Origin: Desulfosporosinus sp. Sb-LF | GTDB lineage: Bacteria; Bacillota; Desulfitobacteriia; Desulfitobacteriales; Desulfitobacteriaceae | DNA length: 64,000 nucleotides | NCBI RefSeq assembly: GCF_004766055.1 | Contig: NZ_SPQR01000001.1 | Coordinates: 496,001-560,000 of the forward strand | Direction of reading: 5' to 3' | Shown here: positions 17,788 through 26,516 of the stretch, in pieces | Position numbering within the stretch: position 1 is the stretch's first letter | Layout: every line of letters begins with the position of its first letter | Notes under the pieces: model-generated | Databases searched by the model: none | The model's input: the letters and a program-made list of their open reading frames with translations, nothing else | Told to the model about the DNA's origin: nothing | Translations under genes and position numbers: made by a program

Positions 17788-19011
17788 ATGAACGATAAAA
17801 TTAAATGGGTACAAAACAATATGCTTAAAAACGCTGGAGGCGGTGTTTCCACCGAACTTTTTAGTAAGCTGGAAATAGATAAAGCCAGGAAATTCCACTC
17901 GACATTCCCTGATTATGAGCCCACTCCGTTGCGTTCACTAAAGAAACTTGCACTGAATTATGGTGTAGGCGGAATCTATGTTAAAGATGAGTCTTATCGT
18001 TTTGGATTGAATGCGTTTAAGGCCCTAGGGGGTTCGTATGCGATCGGTAAATACCTCGCACGGCAGCTTAACAAGGATATTAGTGAACTGCCCTATGATG
18101 TTCTCACTTCCCCCGAGGTTAAGGAACAATTGGGGGACATTACGTTTGCTACCACTACGGACGGTAATCATGGTAGGGGAATTGCTTGGACTGCTAGGCA
18201 ATTGTGGCAAAAATCCGTGGTCTATATGCCAAAGGGATCTTCACAATACCGTCTAGACAAAATAAGAGAGGAAGGCGCATATGCAGAAATCACAGATCTA
18301 AATTACGATGATGCTGTGCGTATGACGGCTGAAGAGGCTGAAAAGAATGGTTGGGTGATTGTACAAGATACGTCTTGGGAAGGGTATGAGGAAATTCCCA
18401 GTTGGATTATGCAAGGGTATGGTACGATGTCAGCAGAGGCCTTAGAACAGTTGAATAACTTAGGCGTGGAGAAACCTACCCACATTTTTGTTCAGGCAGG
18501 TGTAGGAGCCTTAGCGGGGTCTGTGCAAGGTTTTTTTGCGTCCATGTTTAAAGAAGATCGCCCTAAAACTGTGATTGTTGAGGCCAACCAGGCGGATTGC
18601 TTATATAAATCAGCCCTAGCGGGGGATGGCAAACCAAGGGTAGTCGGTGGAGATATGCCAACGATTATGGCTGGACTAGCCTGTGGAGAACCTAATCTGA
18701 TTGGGTGGAATATTTTGCGAGATTACAGCGACATGTTTGTTTCTTGCCCTGACTGGATTGCTGCAAAGGGAATGCGAGTATTGGCTAATCCTCTACTTGG
18801 GGATCCGAAAGTAATCTCTGGCGAGTCCGGTGCTGTGACAGCCGGGTTGCTCAGTTCGTTCCTGCTAGACGAAGCATTCAAAGGGGCACGAGAAGCACTC
18901 CAACTGGATGAAAAATCACAGATATTAGTCTTTAATACAGAAGGAAATACTGATCCGTATAAATACCGAAGCATTGTGTGGGATGGAGAACTACCATCGG
19001 CTGGCCGATAA
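17788..19011 (+). CDS. ygeX: 2,3-diaminopropionate ammonia-lyase
   Basis: This is a 407-aa fold-type-II PLP enzyme, the usual length for the family. The PLP lysine is in FGLNAFKALGGSYA near residue 78, and the TTDGNHGRGIAW loop and GVGALAGSVQGF phosphate loop follow the YgeX pattern. The reaction is 2,3-diaminopropionate to pyruvate plus two ammonia. In the urate pathway this is the last carbon-releasing step. A GGAGAGG site precedes ATG 17788. It has its own sigma-54 promoter and a strong terminator, so it is a single-gene unit likely induced by YgeV. Confidence 0.95.
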   Translation: MNDKIKWVQNNMLKNAGGGVSTELFSKLEIDKARKFHSTFPDYEPTPLRSLKKLALNYGVGGIYVKDESYRFGLNAFKALGGSYAIGKYLARQLNKDISELPYDVLTSPEVKEQLGDITFATTTDGNHGRGIAWTARQLWQKSVVYMPKGSSQYRLDKIREEGAYAEITDLNYDDAVRMTAEEAEKNGWVIVQDTSWEGYEEIPSWIMQGYGTMSAEALEQLNNLGVEKPTHIFVQAGVGALAGSVQGFFASMFKEDRPKTVIVEANQADCLYKSALAGDGKPRVVGGDMPTIMAGLACGEPNLIGWNILRDYSDMFVSCPDWIAAKGMRVLANPLLGDPKVISGESGAVTAGLLSSFLLDEAFKGAREALQLDEKSQILVFNTEGNTDPYKYRSIVWDGELPSAGR

Positions 19012-19020
19012 TTAATAAGT

Positions 19021-19064
19021 AAGGGAAGCACACGGTCTTTGGAGATTATGGTGCTTCCCTTTTA
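19021..19064 (+). terminator. Terminator after ygeX
   Basis: AAGGGAAGCAC and GTGCTTCCCTT form an 11-bp stem followed by a T run. Confidence 0.85.
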
Positions 19065-19135
19065 GTTTGATGAATTTGGTTATTACACCTTTTGAATTAA
19101 GATACTAGGGAAAAGCACCTAAGAGTCGTATATAA

Positions 19136-19148
19136 TATCATTTAGAGC
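19136..19148. promoter_or_regulatory. Weak operator-like site before ygeV
   Basis: TATCATTTAGAGC matches 11 of 13 positions of the site at 3454 (TATCATTTTGAGA). It overlaps a TATAAT-like sequence at 19131-19136 and lies 22 nt before ygeV, so autoregulation is possible. The half-site match is partial and may be chance. Confidence 0.3.
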
Positions 19149-19169
19149 AAATAATATGAGGTGTAAAGC

Positions 19170-20933
19170 ATGTATCACCTGCGCGATATCAAAAGTACAG
19201 TACAACAGACTGCTGACGCTATTGCTGAAGCGCTAAAAATCGAGGTCGAAATTGCAGATGCCGATCTCATACGGGTTGCAGGGACGGGAAAGTATAAAAG
19301 TCGATGCGGTTGCCCCATGGACGCGGGTTTTGTCTATCGACATGTGATGAAAACTGGGGTAGCGGTTATTATTGACAATCCCGGATTTAATGAGCTTTGT
19401 CAGCCTTGTACTTGCCGGGGAAACTGTTTAGAGTATGCCGAAGTAGCGATACCCATTCGTGTCGAAGATCAAATCATTGGGGTTATTGGCTTAGTCAGCT
19501 TTGACGAGGAGCAGACAAAACGGTTGATGGACAATAAAAAGTCCCTTCAGCTCTTTCTGGAAAAGATGGCCGAACTTCTCGTCGGAAAGGTCGTCGAAAG
19601 TCAGCAGAATGATGAGCAACAACGGCTAACAAGTCAACTGCTTACTGTCTTAAATCTATTACATGATGGAATACTTCTGATCAATAACCAACAGCAGGTG
19701 ACACATTATAATACGTTGGCTGGAAAGATGTTGGATATTGACGCGCAAAAAGAGCACGCTTTATATCAATTGTTAGATAATAAGAAACTTTGGCTTGCAG
19801 TGGAACGGGGTGAACCGTTCTCTGGTCCGATCAAGGGGAAGCGGGTCGCCACTCAACTCTACTGTGATGTAGTGCCTATCAAAAACAATGAGGTTATTGA
19901 AGGCGCTGTTATTACTCTTAGAGATATGCAGCAAATCAAGAAGTTAGTTAAAGCGGCTACCGTTAGTGAAATTGAAACCCATTTTTCTCAGATTGTCGGT
20001 AATTCTACCCGGATGAAGGAACTAAAGGCAATGGCTTTGCACGTGGCTCCTAGTAAGGCAACTTTATTGATTCAAGGTGAAAGTGGAACGGGGAAAGAGC
20101 TGTTAGCTCGCGCGATTCATCAGAGTAGTAGCCGAAAAGGGCATGCGTTTATCGCCATAAATTGCGGTGCTATTCCTGAAAATCTACTAGAAAGTGAATT
20201 GTTTGGGTATGAAGAAGGCTCATTTACCGGTGCTAAACGTGGGGGGAAATTAGGGAAATTCGAGCTGTCACACAATGGTACGATCTTTTTAGATGAGATA
20301 GGGGATATGCCGCTTCACTTGCAAGTCAAAATCTTAAGAGTCTTGCAGGAAAGACGAGTTGAACGCATCGGCAGTACGCGTTCAATTCCCCTGGATGTTC
20401 GCGTGATCGCTGCAACTCACCGAGACTTAGATGAAATGGTGAAAACGGGAGAGTTCCGAGAGGATCTTTACTATCGATTAAATGTAATTCCTTTAACGAT
20501 TCCGCCACTTCGTGATCGTAGGGAAGATGTTCCAGCGTTAATCCAATTTTATTTGGATTATTATTCGACGGTAACTGACAGGTCGGTGAGCGGAATTACC
20601 CAGGAAACTATAGAAATCTTGACCCGCTATCCTTGGCCGGGTAATGTTCGAGAACTAGGTAATGTGATTGAATACTGCGTTACAATGGTGGCAGGAGGTA
20701 TGATTACTTCGGAATTTTTGCCACAAAGGATTAAAACGGGACCCAAACCTGAATTCCAGATTTCCTCCTTAAACTTAAAAGAGCTGGAACGGGAAGCGAT
20801 CATGAAGGCCTTAACTCTCGTGGAGACCGAGGGGCACAAGGAGGATGTGGCGAAACTATTGGGAATTAGCAGAGCATCTCTCTATCGTAAGATTAAGGAA
20901 TATCAAATCGAAGAAAGTAAAAGATTTTCTTAG
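19170..20933 (+). CDS. ygeV: YgeV-type sigma-54-dependent transcriptional activator
   Basis: This 587-aa protein has a GAF-like sensor (about 1-150) containing CGCP near residue 48 and CQPCTCRGNC near 76-85, a Cys cluster that could bind Fe-S or a metal. A PAS-like segment (about 155-265) follows. The AAA+ domain has GESGTGKE (Walker A), the sigma-54 contact loop as GSFTGA rather than GAFTGA, and GTIFLDEIGDM (Walker B). The Fis-type helix-turn-helix is near 565-580 (LLGISRASLYRKIKEYQ). YgeV is the activator associated with the urate genes in E. coli. The three sigma-54 promoters nearby are its obvious targets. GAGGTG precedes ATG 19170. Confidence 0.92.
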   Translation: MYHLRDIKSTVQQTADAIAEALKIEVEIADADLIRVAGTGKYKSRCGCPMDAGFVYRHVMKTGVAVIIDNPGFNELCQPCTCRGNCLEYAEVAIPIRVEDQIIGVIGLVSFDEEQTKRLMDNKKSLQLFLEKMAELLVGKVVESQQNDEQQRLTSQLLTVLNLLHDGILLINNQQQVTHYNTLAGKMLDIDAQKEHALYQLLDNKKLWLAVERGEPFSGPIKGKRVATQLYCDVVPIKNNEVIEGAVITLRDMQQIKKLVKAATVSEIETHFSQIVGNSTRMKELKAMALHVAPSKATLLIQGESGTGKELLARAIHQSSSRKGHAFIAINCGAIPENLLESELFGYEEGSFTGAKRGGKLGKFELSHNGTIFLDEIGDMPLHLQVKILRVLQERRVERIGSTRSIPLDVRVIAATHRDLDEMVKTGEFREDLYYRLNVIPLTIPPLRDRREDVPALIQFYLDYYSTVTDRSVSGITQETIEILTRYPWPGNVRELGNVIEYCVTMVAGGMITSEFLPQRIKTGPKPEFQISSLNLKELEREAIMKALTLVETEGHKEDVAKLLGISRASLYRKIKEYQIEESKRFS

Positions 20934-20998
20934 TTTGTGTTGTTTAAATAGGGTGTCTTATTGCCCATGAAGATTGGTGTATCATAGATAGACGAATG

Positions 20999-21011
20999 TA
21001 TCAAAATGAGA
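20999..21011. promoter_or_regulatory. Candidate YgeV operator, distal site for ygeY
   Basis: TATCA-AAA-TGAGA has the same half-sites as the site upstream of the permease, about 175 bp before the ygeY -24 element. Confidence 0.5.
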
Positions 21012-21078
21012 TTGGTTGCAAAATAAGTCGAATTGATAACCGCTTTGGAGAGAATAATCAGGCATTTTCATTTAGATT

Positions 21079-21097
21079 CAGTCTCAATATGAGACTG
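21079..21097. promoter_or_regulatory. Candidate YgeV operator, proximal site for ygeY
   Basis: CAGTCTCA-ATA-TGAGACTG is a perfect 8-bp inverted repeat with a 3-bp spacer and contains the TCTCA-N3-TGAGA core. It lies about 85-90 bp before the -24 element, an ideal upstream activating position. It is the best-formed of the three sites. Confidence 0.65.
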
Positions 21098-21178
21098 CTA
21101 TGGGGACAAATTGCGGTGAATTAAGGCTAAGGCCGCATTAAACAAGGCAAAAGATTGTCTTAAAGACTAAATAAGTCT

Positions 21179-21195
21179 TGGCACGGTTCTTGCAA
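21179..21195 (+). promoter_or_regulatory. Sigma-54 promoter of ygeY
   Basis: TGGCAC, five bases (GGTTC), then TTGCAA is a perfect -24/-12 element. The start should be near 21205, about 65 nt before the TTG start of ygeY. Confidence 0.9.
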
Positions 21196-21269
21196 TATTT
21201 AAGTCGTGAAAGATCATATTAAACCATGATCAGACTAATATCCAAGAGTAGCGGAAAGGGGAATTTATT

Positions 21270-22523
21270 TTGAAAACAGATTTTGCAAAAGTTTTTGATC
21301 TAGCAAAGAAATATGAACCGGAAATGAGTCGGTTTTTACGAGACCTTATCGCCATCCCGGGGGAAAGCTGTGAAGAAAAAGGGACAGTACTTCGCATCAA
21401 GGAAGAGATGGAAAAAGTCGGCTTTGATAAAGTTGAGATTGACCCGCAGGGTAACGTTCTTGGTTATATTGGACATGGTAAACACCTAATTGCTATGGAT
21501 GCACATATTGACACAGTGGGCGTAGGTAGTCTTGAAAATTGGCAGTATGACCCTTACAAAGGATTTGAAGATGATGAGATCATCATCGGCCGAGGAGCCT
21601 CAGACCAAATCGGTGGAATGGCCTCGATGGTCTATGCTGGTAAGATTATTAAGGATCTTGGCTTAGAAGATGATTACACCCTGGTTGTTGTCGGTTCCGT
21701 ACAAGAAGAAGATTGTGATGGATTATGCTGGCAGTACATTATTAAAGAAGACAAGGTTGTACCCGAATTTGTTGTAATTACCGAACCAACTGATGGCAAG
21801 ATTTATCGCGGACATCGCGGTCGTATGGAAATTAAGGTATTGACGAAAGGTATTAGTTGTCATGGCTCTGCTCCTGAACGTGGCGACAATGCAATTTACA
21901 AAATGGCTCCGATTCTACAAGAACTTCGTAGCTTACATGAAAACCTCATGGATCATCCGTTTCTTGGTAAAGGTAGCTTGACAGTTTCGGAAATCTTTCA
22001 TACTTCTCCTTCACGTTGCGCAGTTGCGGATAGCTGCTGGATCTCCGTCGATCGTCGCTTAACTGCTGGAGAGTCATGGGAATATGCTGTACAACAGATT
22101 AAAAACCTTCCTTCGGTCAAAGCTGCAGGAGCGGAAGTCACGATGTACACCTATGAAAGACCATCCTACACTAATCTTGTTTATCCTACGGAATGCTATT
22201 TCCCAACATGGCTTATTGAAGAGGGTCATCCGGTAACCAGCACTCTCGAGGATGCTTACAAAGGATTATTTGGCAAAGATCCAGTGGTAGACAAGTGGAC
22301 ATTCTCCACAAATGGCGTTTCAATCATGGGACGTTATGGAATCCCTTGTATCGGTTTTGGACCAGGACATGAAGACCAAGCACATGCTCCGAATGAGCGG
22401 ACTTGGAAAAAGGAACTCGTGGATTGTGCAGCTATGTATGCAGCGATTCCAAGTATTTATGTTCAGGAGTATGCTGATAAGATGCCGAAGGATACAGAGA
22501 ATTTAGTAGAGATTAAGAAATAA
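21270..22523 (+). CDS. ygeY: YgeY-family M20 metallohydrolase (selenium metabolism/urate-linked)
   Basis: This 417-aa protein starts at TTG 21270, with AAAGGGG 8 nt upstream. It is an M20 di-zinc aminoacylase/peptidase: MDAHIDTVG (first metal His and Asp), [12 protein letters not shown] (bridging Asp), VQEEDCDG (catalytic and metal Glu), EPTD, and a late [15 protein letters not shown] supplying the last His. In the urate gene set it is expected to hydrolyse a ureido or amide intermediate on the way to 2,3-diaminopropionate. The family name links it to selenium metabolism only through gene co-occurrence. The sigma-54 promoter makes it the first gene of the ygeY-ygeW-yqeA series, although a large palindrome separates it from ygeW. 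Confidence 0.93.
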   Translation: MKTDFAKVFDLAKKYEPEMSRFLRDLIAIPGESCEEKGTVLRIKEEMEKVGFDKVEIDPQGNVLGYIGHGKHLIAMDAHIDTVGVGSLENWQYDPYKGFEDDEIIIGRGASDQIGGMASMVYAGKIIKDLGLEDDYTLVVVGSVQEEDCDGLCWQYIIKEDKVVPEFVVITEPTDGKIYRGHRGRMEIKVLTKGISCHGSAPERGDNAIYKMAPILQELRSLHENLMDHPFLGKGSLTVSEIFHTSPSRCAVADSCWISVDRRLTAGESWEYAVQQIKNLPSVKAAGAEVTMYTYERPSYTNLVYPTECYFPTWLIEEGHPVTSTLEDAYKGLFGKDPVVDKWTFSTNGVSIMGRYGIPCIGFGPGHEDQAHAPNERTWKKELVDCAAMYAAIPSIYVQEYADKMPKDTENLVEIKK

Positions 22524-22537
22524 GTTTTGAATGGAGT

Positions 22538-22713
22538 AGGAGGCGTCATTACTCCATTCACACACGTTGCGTCGCTACTCCGGCTGTCACTGAAGCTAAA
22601 ACGTCTAAACCCTTGTGCTTTCTGCATGTGAACCACGACGTTTCTTCACGCTTCAGCGTCAGCCTCCGCTTACGCGACTCCACTAAAGTGTTCATTCTGT
22701 AATGACGCCTCCT
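22538..22713. repeat. 176-nt long palindromic element between ygeY and ygeW
   Basis: The outer arms are a perfect 15-bp inverted repeat (AGGAGGCGTCATTAC at 22538-22552; complement at 22699-22713). Inside, CTGTCACTGAAGC pairs with GCTTCAGCGTCAG and AAACGTC with GACGTTT, giving one giant imperfect stem with a loop near 22608-22637. A further 145 nt of G+C-rich sequence without a gene follows, up to the ygeW leader. It looks like a dispersed palindromic repeat or an mRNA-stabilising or processing structure rather than a terminator, since no T run follows. Confidence 0.8.
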
Positions 22714-22909
22714 GTTGCAAGGTCGCGGGTGGCTGGGGACGACGGGGGCTTTGTCGCGATTAGGCGTTGACTTTCGGTTAACGCTACTGCGCTCCGGGGT
22801 TACCTTAGGATACTTATAAGGTTGCGCCAGAGATAGTTATATTAATTTTGTAGTCTTCATGGCTACTGTAATAAAGTTAAAACGAACAATTTTTAGGAGG
22901 AATATATTA

Positions 22910-23914
22910 ATGAATACAGTATTCAGAGGAAGACATTTTATCAACTTAGAGGACTTTACTAAAGAAGAAATTGACACAATGCTTGACGTTTCCTTAGATC
23001 TTAAGAGGAAGTTTGCGATGGGCGAAGATACTGATTATCTTCATAATAAAACGGGCTTTTTGATGTTCTTCGAGCAATCCACTAGGACCAGAAACTCGAT
23101 GGAAGCGGGTATGGCTCAATTGGGTGGGCATGCAAATTTCTTGGATTCTAGCACAATGCAGGTTGCCCATGGTGAAACTGCGAAGGATACCGCGATCATT
23201 CTTTCCCGATTTGGACATATGATTGCTTGTCGATATTGCAACTGGGGTAGAGGAAATGACTACTTGAATGAAATGGCTAAATGGTCCTCAGTTCCGATCA
23301 TGAACTTACAGTGTGACCTTTACCACCCATTCCAAGGTTTGGCAGATTTGTTGACGATTAAAGAGAAACATTCAGATTTACGTCGTAAAAAGATTTCGAT
23401 CATCTGGGCATACGCTGAGAGCCACAAGAAACCGATTTCTGTGCCTGTAACCCAAGTTCTACTCTTCCCTCGTTATGGTATGGATGTATGGTTGGCTTAT
23501 CCAAAAGGCTGGGAGCTTCCTGAGTGGGTTATTACTCAAGCTAGAGAGAATGCTGAGAAACATGGTGGTACTCTGACAATTACTCATGACGAAGCGGCAG
23601 CGTATAAAGATGCTGATATCGTTATTCCCAAGAGTTGGGGCAACTGGGTTACTGACCAAACTGGAGCTTCTGTTGCTGGGGCTACTGCAGTTATTGACGA
23701 TGCTCTTGTTGCAAATAAGAGCTGGAAGTGCACTGAAGCTAAGATGGCTACTGCTAGCAAAGATGTAATGTATATGCATGCATTGCCTGCTGACCGTAAC
23801 AATGAAGTTGAAGACTCTGTTATTGATGGACCACATTCTATCGCTTATGATGCAGCAGAAAACCGTTTGCATACAGCTAAAGCTATTATGACATTAATGG
23901 TAGGTGGAAAATAA
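22910..23914 (+). CDS. ygeW: Knotted carbamoyltransferase YgeW
   Basis: This 334-aa aspartate/ornithine carbamoyltransferase-fold protein starts at ATG 22910, 9 nt after AGGAGG. Carbamoyl-phosphate contacts are visible in FEQSTRTRNS and HPFQGLADLL, and a C-terminal HALPADRNNEV replaces the usual ornithine-site motif, as in YgeW. In the urate pathway YgeW is thought to work in the phosphorolytic direction on a ureido compound (2,3-diureidopropionate has been proposed), giving carbamoyl phosphate for YqeA. It is followed by yqeA after only 2 nt. Confidence 0.94.
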   Translation: MNTVFRGRHFINLEDFTKEEIDTMLDVSLDLKRKFAMGEDTDYLHNKTGFLMFFEQSTRTRNSMEAGMAQLGGHANFLDSSTMQVAHGETAKDTAIILSRFGHMIACRYCNWGRGNDYLNEMAKWSSVPIMNLQCDLYHPFQGLADLLTIKEKHSDLRRKKISIIWAYAESHKKPISVPVTQVLLFPRYGMDVWLAYPKGWELPEWVITQARENAEKHGGTLTITHDEAAAYKDADIVIPKSWGNWVTDQTGASVAGATAVIDDALVANKSWKCTEAKMATASKDVMYMHALPADRNNEVEDSVIDGPHSIAYDAAENRLHTAKAIMTLMVGGK

Positions 23915-23916
23915 TA

Positions 23917-24867
23917 GTGAGTACATTAGCTGTAGTAGCCATTGGTGGGAATTCTCTGATTCGTGATAACGCGCATGAATCCGTAGAGGACCAATATCTG
24001 GCTGTTGTTGAAACAGCTAAGCATATTGTTGGGATGATCGAGCAGGGCTATAATGTTATTATTACACATGGTAACGGCCCACAAGTTGGATTTATCTTAA
24101 GAAGGTCGGAAATTGCGACAGATGTGGCGGCTATGCACAGAGTGCCTTTAGTCAGTTGTGGTGCAGATACGCAAGGGGCTATTGGTTATCAAATTCAACA
24201 AGCCATGGATAATGAGTTCAAAAAGCGTGGTATGGATAAATCGGCTGTAACGATTGTGACCCAAGTTGTGGTTTCAGAAGATGACCAGGCTTTTCAAAAA
24301 CCCACAAAACCTATTGGCTCGTTTTATTCCAAAGAGCAGGTTGATTTAATTCAAGCCAATAACCCGTCTTGGGTCATGGTTGAAGATGCTGGTAGGGGGT
24401 ATCGTCGAATGGTGGCTTCTCCAGCTCCTCAAGAAATTGTGGAAAAGGATGTCATCAATAAACTGGTACGTGATGGATATTGTGTTATCAGTGTTGGTGG
24501 TGGTGGAATTCCTGTGGTCAAACGCGCGGACGGTTCGTTGCAGGGTGTGGACGCGGTCATTGATAAGGATTTTGCGACGAGTCTTCTAGCCTCAGATATT
24601 AAGGCAGACGTGTTAATCATTTCGACTGGGGTACCAACAGTTTATCTGAACTATGGCAAGCCGAATGAAAAGGCGTTAGATAAGGTAACATTGGCTGAAC
24701 TGAAGCAATATGTGTTAGAAAATCATTTTGCTCCTGGAAGTATGCTTCCTAAGGTTCAGTCGGTTATTAACTTCCTGGAGAATGGTGGCAAAGAAGCGAT
24801 CATTACTAACCCGGAATCGCTGGAAGATGCCGTTGCTGGAAAGACAGGAACCCATATTTTTGCATAA
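23917..24867 (+). CDS. yqeA: Carbamate kinase (YqeA/ArcC family)
   Basis: This 316-aa protein starts at GTG 23917, 2 nt after ygeW. It is an amino-acid-kinase fold with AIGGNSLI at the start, ITHGNGPQVGFI near residue 48, and AGRGYRRMVASPAPQEIVE and VSVGGGGIPV-type loops downstream. It transfers phosphate from carbamoyl phosphate to ADP, the ATP-yielding step of ureido-compound fermentation. Coupling with YgeW explains how urate breakdown can conserve energy anaerobically. A strong hairpin follows the gene. Confidence 0.95.
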   Translation: MSTLAVVAIGGNSLIRDNAHESVEDQYLAVVETAKHIVGMIEQGYNVIITHGNGPQVGFILRRSEIATDVAAMHRVPLVSCGADTQGAIGYQIQQAMDNEFKKRGMDKSAVTIVTQVVVSEDDQAFQKPTKPIGSFYSKEQVDLIQANNPSWVMVEDAGRGYRRMVASPAPQEIVEKDVINKLVRDGYCVISVGGGGIPVVKRADGSLQGVDAVIDKDFATSLLASDIKADVLIISTGVPTVYLNYGKPNEKALDKVTLAELKQYVLENHFAPGSMLPKVQSVINFLENGGKEAIITNPESLEDAVAGKTGTHIFA

Positions 24868-24955
24868 GTTTCCTCTATGCCCATAGTGTATATAGAAAAC
24901 TGCATGCATAATTAATGAGAAGAGCGAACGTTAGTTTAAGAAGCTTTTTGAATAA

Positions 24956-25003
24956 GAATTGCGCAGAGTCGTTTTCCCCTAGGGAAGTGCTCTGCGTCAA
25001 TTC
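24956..25003 (+). terminator. Hairpin after yqeA
   Basis: GAATTGCGCAGAG pairs with CTCTGCGTCAATTC (one bulge), with an inner TTCCC/GGGAA stem. A T-rich stretch (TTTATCTTCT) follows. Downstream at 25060-25095 a short repeat of TCGCGCATCG occurs before hyuA. Confidence 0.7.
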
Positions 25004-25112
25004 TTTATCTTCTACGTCCGTGGCGTGGTATGAAGTTCGAGAGTTTGAAGTTCTATGTTCGCGTATCGCGCATCGTGCATCTCACTTCGCGCATCGCAAA
25101 GGAGAAATGAAC

Positions 25113-26516
25113 ATGGGTATAGTGTTAAACGGTGGAACGATTGTTACGGCTGCAGATGTGTATCAAGCAGACGTCCGCATTGAAAGCGAGAGAATTGTGG
25201 CTATTGGCTACGAGATCAAGCAACCTGGTGATCAGGTAATCTCTGTGGATGGCTGTTTTTTGTTTCCAGGAGGAATTGACCCACATACTCACTTTGATCT
25301 TCCCGTAGGAGAGATTTCGACGTCGGATAATTTTTCATCTGGTACGAAAGCAGCCTTGCTGGGTGGGACAACAACCATCCTTGATTTTGCGACACAGTTT
25401 AAAGGGGAAACCCTGAAACAAGGCTTGGATAATTGGCACGCGAAGGCTGATGGCAAGTGTTTCGTAGACTATGGCTTTCATATGGCAATCACAGATTGGA
25501 ATGATCAGGTTGCACGAGAAATGAGAGAAATGATACAGCGAGAGGGTGTCACATCCTTTAAACTTTATATGGCCTATAAAAATGTCTTGCAAGTGGATGA
25601 CGGTGCCTTGTTACAGGCATTGCGCCAGGCTGGGGAGTGTGGGGCACTTGTTTGTGTTCATTGTGAAAATGGAGATGTCATTGCTGATTTAGTACAGAAT
25701 GCTCGTGCTCAAGGGAAAACGGCTCCTAAGTATCACCCGCTGACACGACCGGCTGAAGCAGAAGAAGAAGCAACTTCCAGAGTTATTACTCTGGCACGGC
25801 TTGCAGAGGCTCCTCTCTACGTGGTTCATCTCACTTGCAGCGGAGCACTACAAGCTGTGATCGATGCGAAGCTTAAAGGATTAGAGATTTACGCTGAAAC
25901 TTGCCCGCAATATCTCTTGTTAGATGACAGCGTTTACAGCGCTGAGGGCTTTAACGGTGCAAAGTATGTAATTTCTCCCCCACTGCGCCCGATTTATCAT
26001 CAAGAAGTATTATGGTCTGGGTTAAAAACAGGGGTCATAGATACCGTTGCAACAGACCATTGTGCGTTTAATTATAAAGGACAAAAAGACTTAGGGTTAA
26101 ACGATTTTAGTAAGATTCCGAGTGGGGCACCTGGGGTGGAAACCCGCATGGGGTTGCTGTACACCTATGGGGTCATGGCTGGGAAATTAACGATCAACGA
26201 ATTTGTAGCACTGACATCCACAAATGCGGCCAAACTATTTGGCTTGTTTCCTCGTAAAGGAACCATTGCACCTGGTAGTGATGCGGATATTGTGGTGTGG
26301 GATCCTCGTGTTTCATCGGTGGTGACGGCGAAAACCCTTCATCAAGCTGTAGATTATACGCCTTATGAGGGCTTTGAACAGGTAGGCCAAGCAATTCGTG
26401 TTTTTATACGTGGCAAGCAAGTCGTACAGGACGGTAAACTTGGGGTGGAGAACCCCACAGGGAACTATTTATTCCGTAAACCATTTCTGAGGAGAAAGGG
26501 TGGGGAGAATGTTTAA
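25113..26516 (+). CDS. hyuA: Dihydropyrimidinase/hydantoinase-type amidohydrolase
   Basis: This 467-aa protein starts at ATG 25113 because GGAG lies 8 nt upstream; ATG 25107 is too close. Metal-site features of cyclic amidohydrolases are intact: DPHTHFDLP, the carbamylated-lysine region SFKLYMAYKN, VHCENGD, VYVVHLTCSG-type His and ATDHCAFNYKGQ (Asp). Family enzymes open dihydropyrimidine or hydantoin rings. In the urate gene set HyuA is assigned a ring-opening hydrolysis. It overlaps the xanthine dehydrogenase gene by 8 nt, so the two are co-translated. Confidence 0.93.
   Translation: MGIVLNGGTIVTAADVYQADVRIESERIVAIGYEIKQPGDQVISVDGCFLFPGGIDPHTHFDLPVGEISTSDNFSSGTKAALLGGTTTILDFATQFKGETLKQGLDNWHAKADGKCFVDYGFHMAITDWNDQVAREMREMIQREGVTSFKLYMAYKNVLQVDDGALLQALRQAGECGALVCVHCENGDVIADLVQNARAQGKTAPKYHPLTRPAEAEEEATSRVITLARLAEAPLYVVHLTCSGALQAVIDAKLKGLEIYAETCPQYLLLDDSVYSAEGFNGAKYVISPPLRPIYHQEVLWSGLKTGVIDTVATDHCAFNYKGQKDLGLNDFSKIPSGAPGVETRMGLLYTYGVMAGKLTINEFVALTSTNAAKLFGLFPRKGTIAPGSDADIVVWDPRVSSVVTAKTLHQAVDYTPYEGFEQVGQAIRVFIRGKQVVQDGKLGVENPTGNYLFRKPFLRRKGGENV

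Larger units (their letters stand above)
20934..21269 (+). promoter_or_regulatory. ygeV-ygeY intergenic regulatory region
   Basis: This 336-bp gap holds two candidate operators (20999-21011 and 21079-21097), a sigma-54 promoter (21179-21195) and a short leader with a GATCAT/ATGATC stem. No gene is visible and no terminator follows ygeV directly. Confidence 0.6.

Noticed and set aside
22714-22858. G+C-rich segment as an RNA gene
   Set aside because: No tRNA, rRNA or known riboswitch fold was recognised; only part of the palindromic region's flank.
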